A stretch of DNA of 64,000 bases from Cyrtodaria siliqua (Eukaryota; Mollusca; Bivalvia; Adapedonta; Hiatellidae), in NCBI GenBank assembly GCA_037043455.1, contig JAWPHD010010388.1, positions 30,176 through 94,175 on the forward strand, read 5' to 3'. Made by a program: the position numbers and the translations under genes. This document shows positions 59,789 to 64,000 of the stretch, one piece after another. The notes beneath the pieces were generated by a model. The model was not told the DNA's origin. It worked only from the letters and a program-made list of their open reading frames with translations, and made no database searches. Position 1 is the first letter of the stretch. The number at the start of each line of letters is the position of its first letter.

Positions 59789-62700
59789 TCAAACACTTTC
59801 CTATGAAATTATTATTAAAATGTGTGACTTTTGTTTTCTACCTGTGTGTCTTAAATTTAACACTATACACCAGGAATTTTGAGAAAGTCAGATTTTGCAA
59901 TTCATAAAAATTTGGATCTGATAAAGAAAAAGGCCAAAACGAAGTTCTTTGTAATCCCAAGTTTTATGGTAGTATGTTAGTCGTTGTTTGCTCTCACATG
60001 GGTAAACATCAGTGTCCGCACTGCCTGAAAAAATACTCTCGGTCGTTTACTTTGAAACGGCAACTCGATTCCGGAATTACTGTAACTAACGTAGTTTAAA
60101 TTTGCGACCCTAGTTTATTATCAATTATAATAATAACATATGTTTAAAAAAGATTAATCTCTCAATTTACTCATAGTACAATTGTTTACAGTTACTTCTT
60201 ATTATTCATCTATTTCATTATCACGATCTACAGTTTATTATACTATCAGGTGTGACAGCTACAATTTCACCCTGCTTGGAATGAACATAGTCGTTAAATG
60301 CTATAGCGTCGCAGAATATACAATCGCATATCAATAACAGATTGGGTTTTTTAAAAGGCGAGAAACTTATAACAAATATCTGAAGATTCTAATTCGATAG
60401 ACTAGCTAGGCCACGAAATAAATCATTTTCGATGCATACATTACATGTACATTCATTTATAGCAAAAATAAGGATACGGAATATGCTTTACGCAGTCGTT
60501 GCTGGTGATCATATGCGTTCGGTATTCTTCATGCTGTAACAATAAACATGTCGCACAAATATAAAAAAATAGATTAATTATTTGAATAGGTGATTTCATT
60601 TTTAACATTTCACATTGTTGAGTACATTGCATCGAAAGTATTTTGAATTCTAAACTATCATAAAAACACACTCTTATATTTAAATATTATAATGTCAAAG
60701 TGAGATTACATGATCAAATCATGCATGGCAATTGCTATTAACACGTATCAGTAAGTTGGATTAACTACAACATGATATGTAGTAGAACGTGTTAAGATAT
60801 TTGTGATAAACTGTCTATAAGATCGCCGTCTACCTCCTATAATATTGGAAACAGGAAAAAATAAAATAATATAGGGCCTAGTACTATTATTGCAACTTAT
60901 TATCCTTCAATGCGTACACGTTTTTCTAAATGTTCCAATATACTATTCTTCAAGATACCGTTATATGTGTATTTATAGATCATACCACGCCTTACTCGCC
61001 ACAGCTTTTGGCCACTTGTGTGTTTGAGCCTGCGAACTATAACCGAGTAATCGAGAGCAACACTCCATCACCAAAATGCGTTCGTCAAGTGATGATCACA
61101 TGTTTGTATCTAATTGTTGTATCACTACCTTCAATGTGCACAATTATACATAATAAGCGTCTGCAGTTGTAGGCTTGCACGATGTCAAGCGGAGCACCAC
61201 ATCTACTCGCAAAGCAAGCGTTGAGATACTTTACGCTTTTAATTTCTTTTACCGACAGGATTAAAGAGGCTAACCATTGCGCTTAACCATTGCTAGAATA
61301 TACATTACCTCTTTGTCCATTTCTTCACTAAAATTGATCGACAAGGAAGCCGACAAAATTTTCATACGTACATATCCCTTGTATAACACTGCTTCCATAG
61401 TTCAAAGCTACACACAACATGTTCTCCGACCCCATATTGACCAGAAGTCTGATCAAGTATATTCTGCATATGCTTCATAATTATGTTAATTACTTTATTC
61501 ATGACCGCTGCAGCCGATGACCTAACGTCTGTTCAGTGGAAGTGAAGAGTACCAGTTATTTACTTGCTATTTTTATCAGTATATATTGGCCAACCATAGT
61601 GTGTGGCTGAGATCCATGTTGAGATTTGAAAAGGAGGATATTGTTTTAAAACGTTTATAGTTTAAGGCTGTATGGTGTCCATAATGTTTTTGATATAACA
61701 TAATAAGTATGCAGTTGGTCATATATCTTTTATTTTCAAGTTAATTACGCAATCAAGTTAATATTGTTTTGGGTAGCTTAATAAGTTATAAAATAATAAC
61801 CATTTAAACTCATATTCGACTAAAATAATTAAAGATAGCGGCTTTATATAATTATACTATAAAAAACAATATTAATTCAACATTAGTTGCAATCATCACG
61901 CATAATCGCAGACATATTAATAAACAGATAGGAAACTTCCTATCTGAACCAATGAAGTAGCCAAAATATTACGTGACACCTTAACTTTTACTTTTATCTC
62001 CTCCCTCATTTATTCATTGATTTCTATGAGAATGTATTCAGAAGATTCATAATGAATACCAAAATGGATTACGTTTTTTTTTCAACGTAAAATGTCCAGG
62101 TTTGACATAGTAACAGTTTGCGTTGAACTTTATTTTTGTTGAAAATGGTAAAGTAAGGAAAATGCTACCATTAGAAGAATAATGAAATTTGTGATGGGAT
62201 TTGGCTTAACTGAAACTAGTATCTATAAAACTCTTCCAGATACAAGTGTTTAACTTTGTGCAACGTTTTGTGTAATGTTTGCACTATCCCACGTGAAATT
62301 CAGGTATTGCACTGTGTACAATATGTTGTTTGTTAGGCCACACTTAAAATATATATGTTTGCCCTTTCCTGACCCTAATTTCAAATTTTGTGTCGGTATG
62401 TAGGCAACACATTTCTTTTATTTTTAAAAAGTCAAAATCTAAAAAACAAATGCCATAGTTTAATCAATTAATTGAACTGGCATGTGTCTATAAATGAAAA
62501 CCAATGAACAGTTTTAAAAACAAAAGGCCAACTAGTCCTAATTCTCTCGCCTTATGACCATGCACATGCTAGGCACTTGCAACAGTTTCAGTTCAAGAGG
62601 GGGAGATACACACAGTCTGGTAAGTTAAGGAAATATGTTTAATATTTTCCCAATGCAAAATTGTGACCCCAAGAGCTCGGCAAATTAAACAAATAGTCAC

Positions 62701-63186
62701 CATTCAAACCGGCTTGGTAGATGATCATAAGGTATGATGCATGCACAATAGTAAACCTCAATCTCTTGTACTTCAAAAACGAATAGCATACTTTCCAATA
62801 TATCTCTATCTAAAATTATAACCCCAGGGCAGGACCAGATTGGACCTCAGGGTCCCATTTAAATGAAAGTTTTAGAAGACATAAGCTAATGATGCATGTG
62901 CTATATACATACGCCTTGTGGTTTCAGAGAAGATTTGTTTAAGTTTTAAGTATGACTGTATGGTACATGCAAAATATTAGAACTCTAGCTCTAACTTTGT
63001 GTTTCCGAGAAGAAGAGTGTTTTAAATATTGTCCTATATAAATCTTTTGCAAAATCAGGACCGCTTTCAGTATTTATTTTGCCTATTTTAAATAGTTTAG
63101 AATGGTAGAAAATAAAAATACCAATACCCCGAACAACTAGTTATCCGTAGTTCGTGGGAATCATACACCAGCAAGCATGGTAGCAT
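59789..63186. other. non-coding (copy C), as 29799-33199
   Basis: No gene recognised. From 61,062 on, no difference from copy A was seen. Confidence 0.45.
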
Positions 63187-63362
63187 ATGATTTCTGTACA
63201 ATCGTATCCTTAGCCGGAATAGTGAAGACGCATCTGCGTGTTCGAATCCCACAGGGATCTCAACTTGTCAAGTAAATAAGTGTCGATTCTTACGGATGCC
63301 GAGTGGTATGGAGTACTGGCTGTTCCCAGAAAACAAATGGGATGGTCTGCCTCTACCACATA
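63187..63362 (+). repeat. tRNA-derived SINE-like element (copy C)
   Basis: Equivalent of 33200-33375. Confidence 0.45.
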
Positions 63363-63527
63363 AATATCAAACTTCATAATTACATGGACTAATATGTTCT
63401 AAAGATTACGTAAAACAACATCCAAACAAATATAGTTTTCATAAGTTTTATCACAATATAGTTTAACGTGATCTTTAAAGACAGTAAGACAAGAAGTTAA
63501 ACGTTTGGAGATGTTTGCTGTGGTGCA

Positions 63528-63587
63528 GGCACTAGAATTCGAAATGTTCGGACGTTGTGGTTTCTATAGGACCCTATATATCATTTT
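63528..63587 (+). mobile_element. R2 repeat, last about 55 bp (copy C)
   Basis: Equivalent of 33541-33600. Confidence 0.72.
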
Positions 63588-64000
63588 TTATATGGATATT
63601 TATGTAATTTACGAATCCAGTACATAGTAGGCAGCTTATTTTGCTTATCGTTTACACCAGCCTTGAAAGTAGTGCACCGAGTGATATGTGCGGAAACAAC
63701 CTCAGTAGAATTACCTGGAGTATACGAATTGGTGATCCGAGTTCCAGAGATAAAACATTGACGTAATGTAGGCGTCAAACAATAATACATTATTAGCGGC
63801 TTTATCTGCAGGAACTAAGACAAATTTAATATGAAATTTCTGAATTTCCGATTTGAAATTTAACTTTAATATTAAGAATTGACTTTTCCAAGTACAAAGC
63901 GAGTTTGGGTCCGCATGTTCTCTACGACACCATTTTATACTAAAATATTCAATGGAGTGGGCGTTCTGGGCATGACAGGCATCAAAATCAATAGTTGAAG
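63581..64000 (-). pseudogene. Penelope-like reverse transcriptase remnant (copy C, cut by window end)
   Basis: Same as 33594-34013, carrying 'LPTMYWIRKLHKYPYK', 'LVPADKAANN' and part of the 'PSTIDFDACHA' region. The remainder would lie beyond the window. Confidence 0.78.

Larger units (their letters stand above)
45733..64000 (+). repeat. large duplicated block, copy C (direct, cut by window end)
   Basis: Direct repeat of A from 14099 on. The spacer part (45733-50082) is only in A and C; 50083-61458 pairs with B; 61459-64000 equals 31472-34013. It begins inside a gypsy fragment ('MDLIDAIIPLKDHFPSIS' codons, minus strand, to about 45795). Confidence 0.95.

Overview
The window is AT-rich eukaryotic nuclear DNA, dominated by transposable elements. 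Introns with GT/AG borders, a split C-type lectin domain, and remnants of gypsy, Penelope-like, L1/Tx1-like LINE, mariner and hAT/TTAA-type elements suggest a marine invertebrate, most likely a bivalve mollusc. That assignment rests on remembered family resemblance, not on a search. No bacterial-type genes, operons or CRISPR arrays are present. The only host-type gene with clear support is a partial C-type lectin, present twice (15736-16959 and 47390-49157).

The main feature is architecture. From about 14.1 kb to the window end, one block occurs three times. Copy A (14099-34359) is direct, copy B (34360-45735) is inverted, and copy C (45733-64000, cut by the window end) is direct. B and C form an inverted repeat of about 11.4 kb per arm: every paired feature sums to 95,818, so I see no indels, and I noticed only about three single-base differences. 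The 4.35-kb spacer between them holds the LINE end, the lectin gene and most of a mariner. A differs from B/C by a few percent plus several indels as far as about 31,074. From about 31,075 to 34,013 it then matches 61,062-64,000 with no difference seen, at a constant offset of 29,987. This predicts a tandem array of about 30-kb units, each carrying an internal palindrome, or an assembly artefact of the same shape.

Layout: 0-9.2 kb is mostly non-coding and AT-rich, with a diverged repeat field, a G-quadruplex-like run, a long-arm fold-back element, an unassigned GC-richer open stretch, a possible solo LTR and minisatellites. 9.2-14.1 kb is a graveyard of retroelements: two copies of a 3'-end repeat (R2) and gypsy RT, RNase H and integrase pieces on the minus strand, one of them disrupted by R2. 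14.1-34.4 kb is copy A: LINE 3' end, lectin gene, complete-length dead mariner, several fold-back/MITE elements, a piggyBac-like TTAA element carrying a tRNA-like sequence, promoter-like CRE and ATGGCGG modules, a roughly 220-bp satellite, a hAT-type MITE and a Penelope-like RT remnant. 34.4-45.7 kb repeats the inner part of this in reverse, and 45.7-64 kb repeats it in direct orientation.

No multi-gene system with a shared function is visible. The notable content is structural: how the palindromic tandem block arose, and the order of events recorded by indels that only B and C share.
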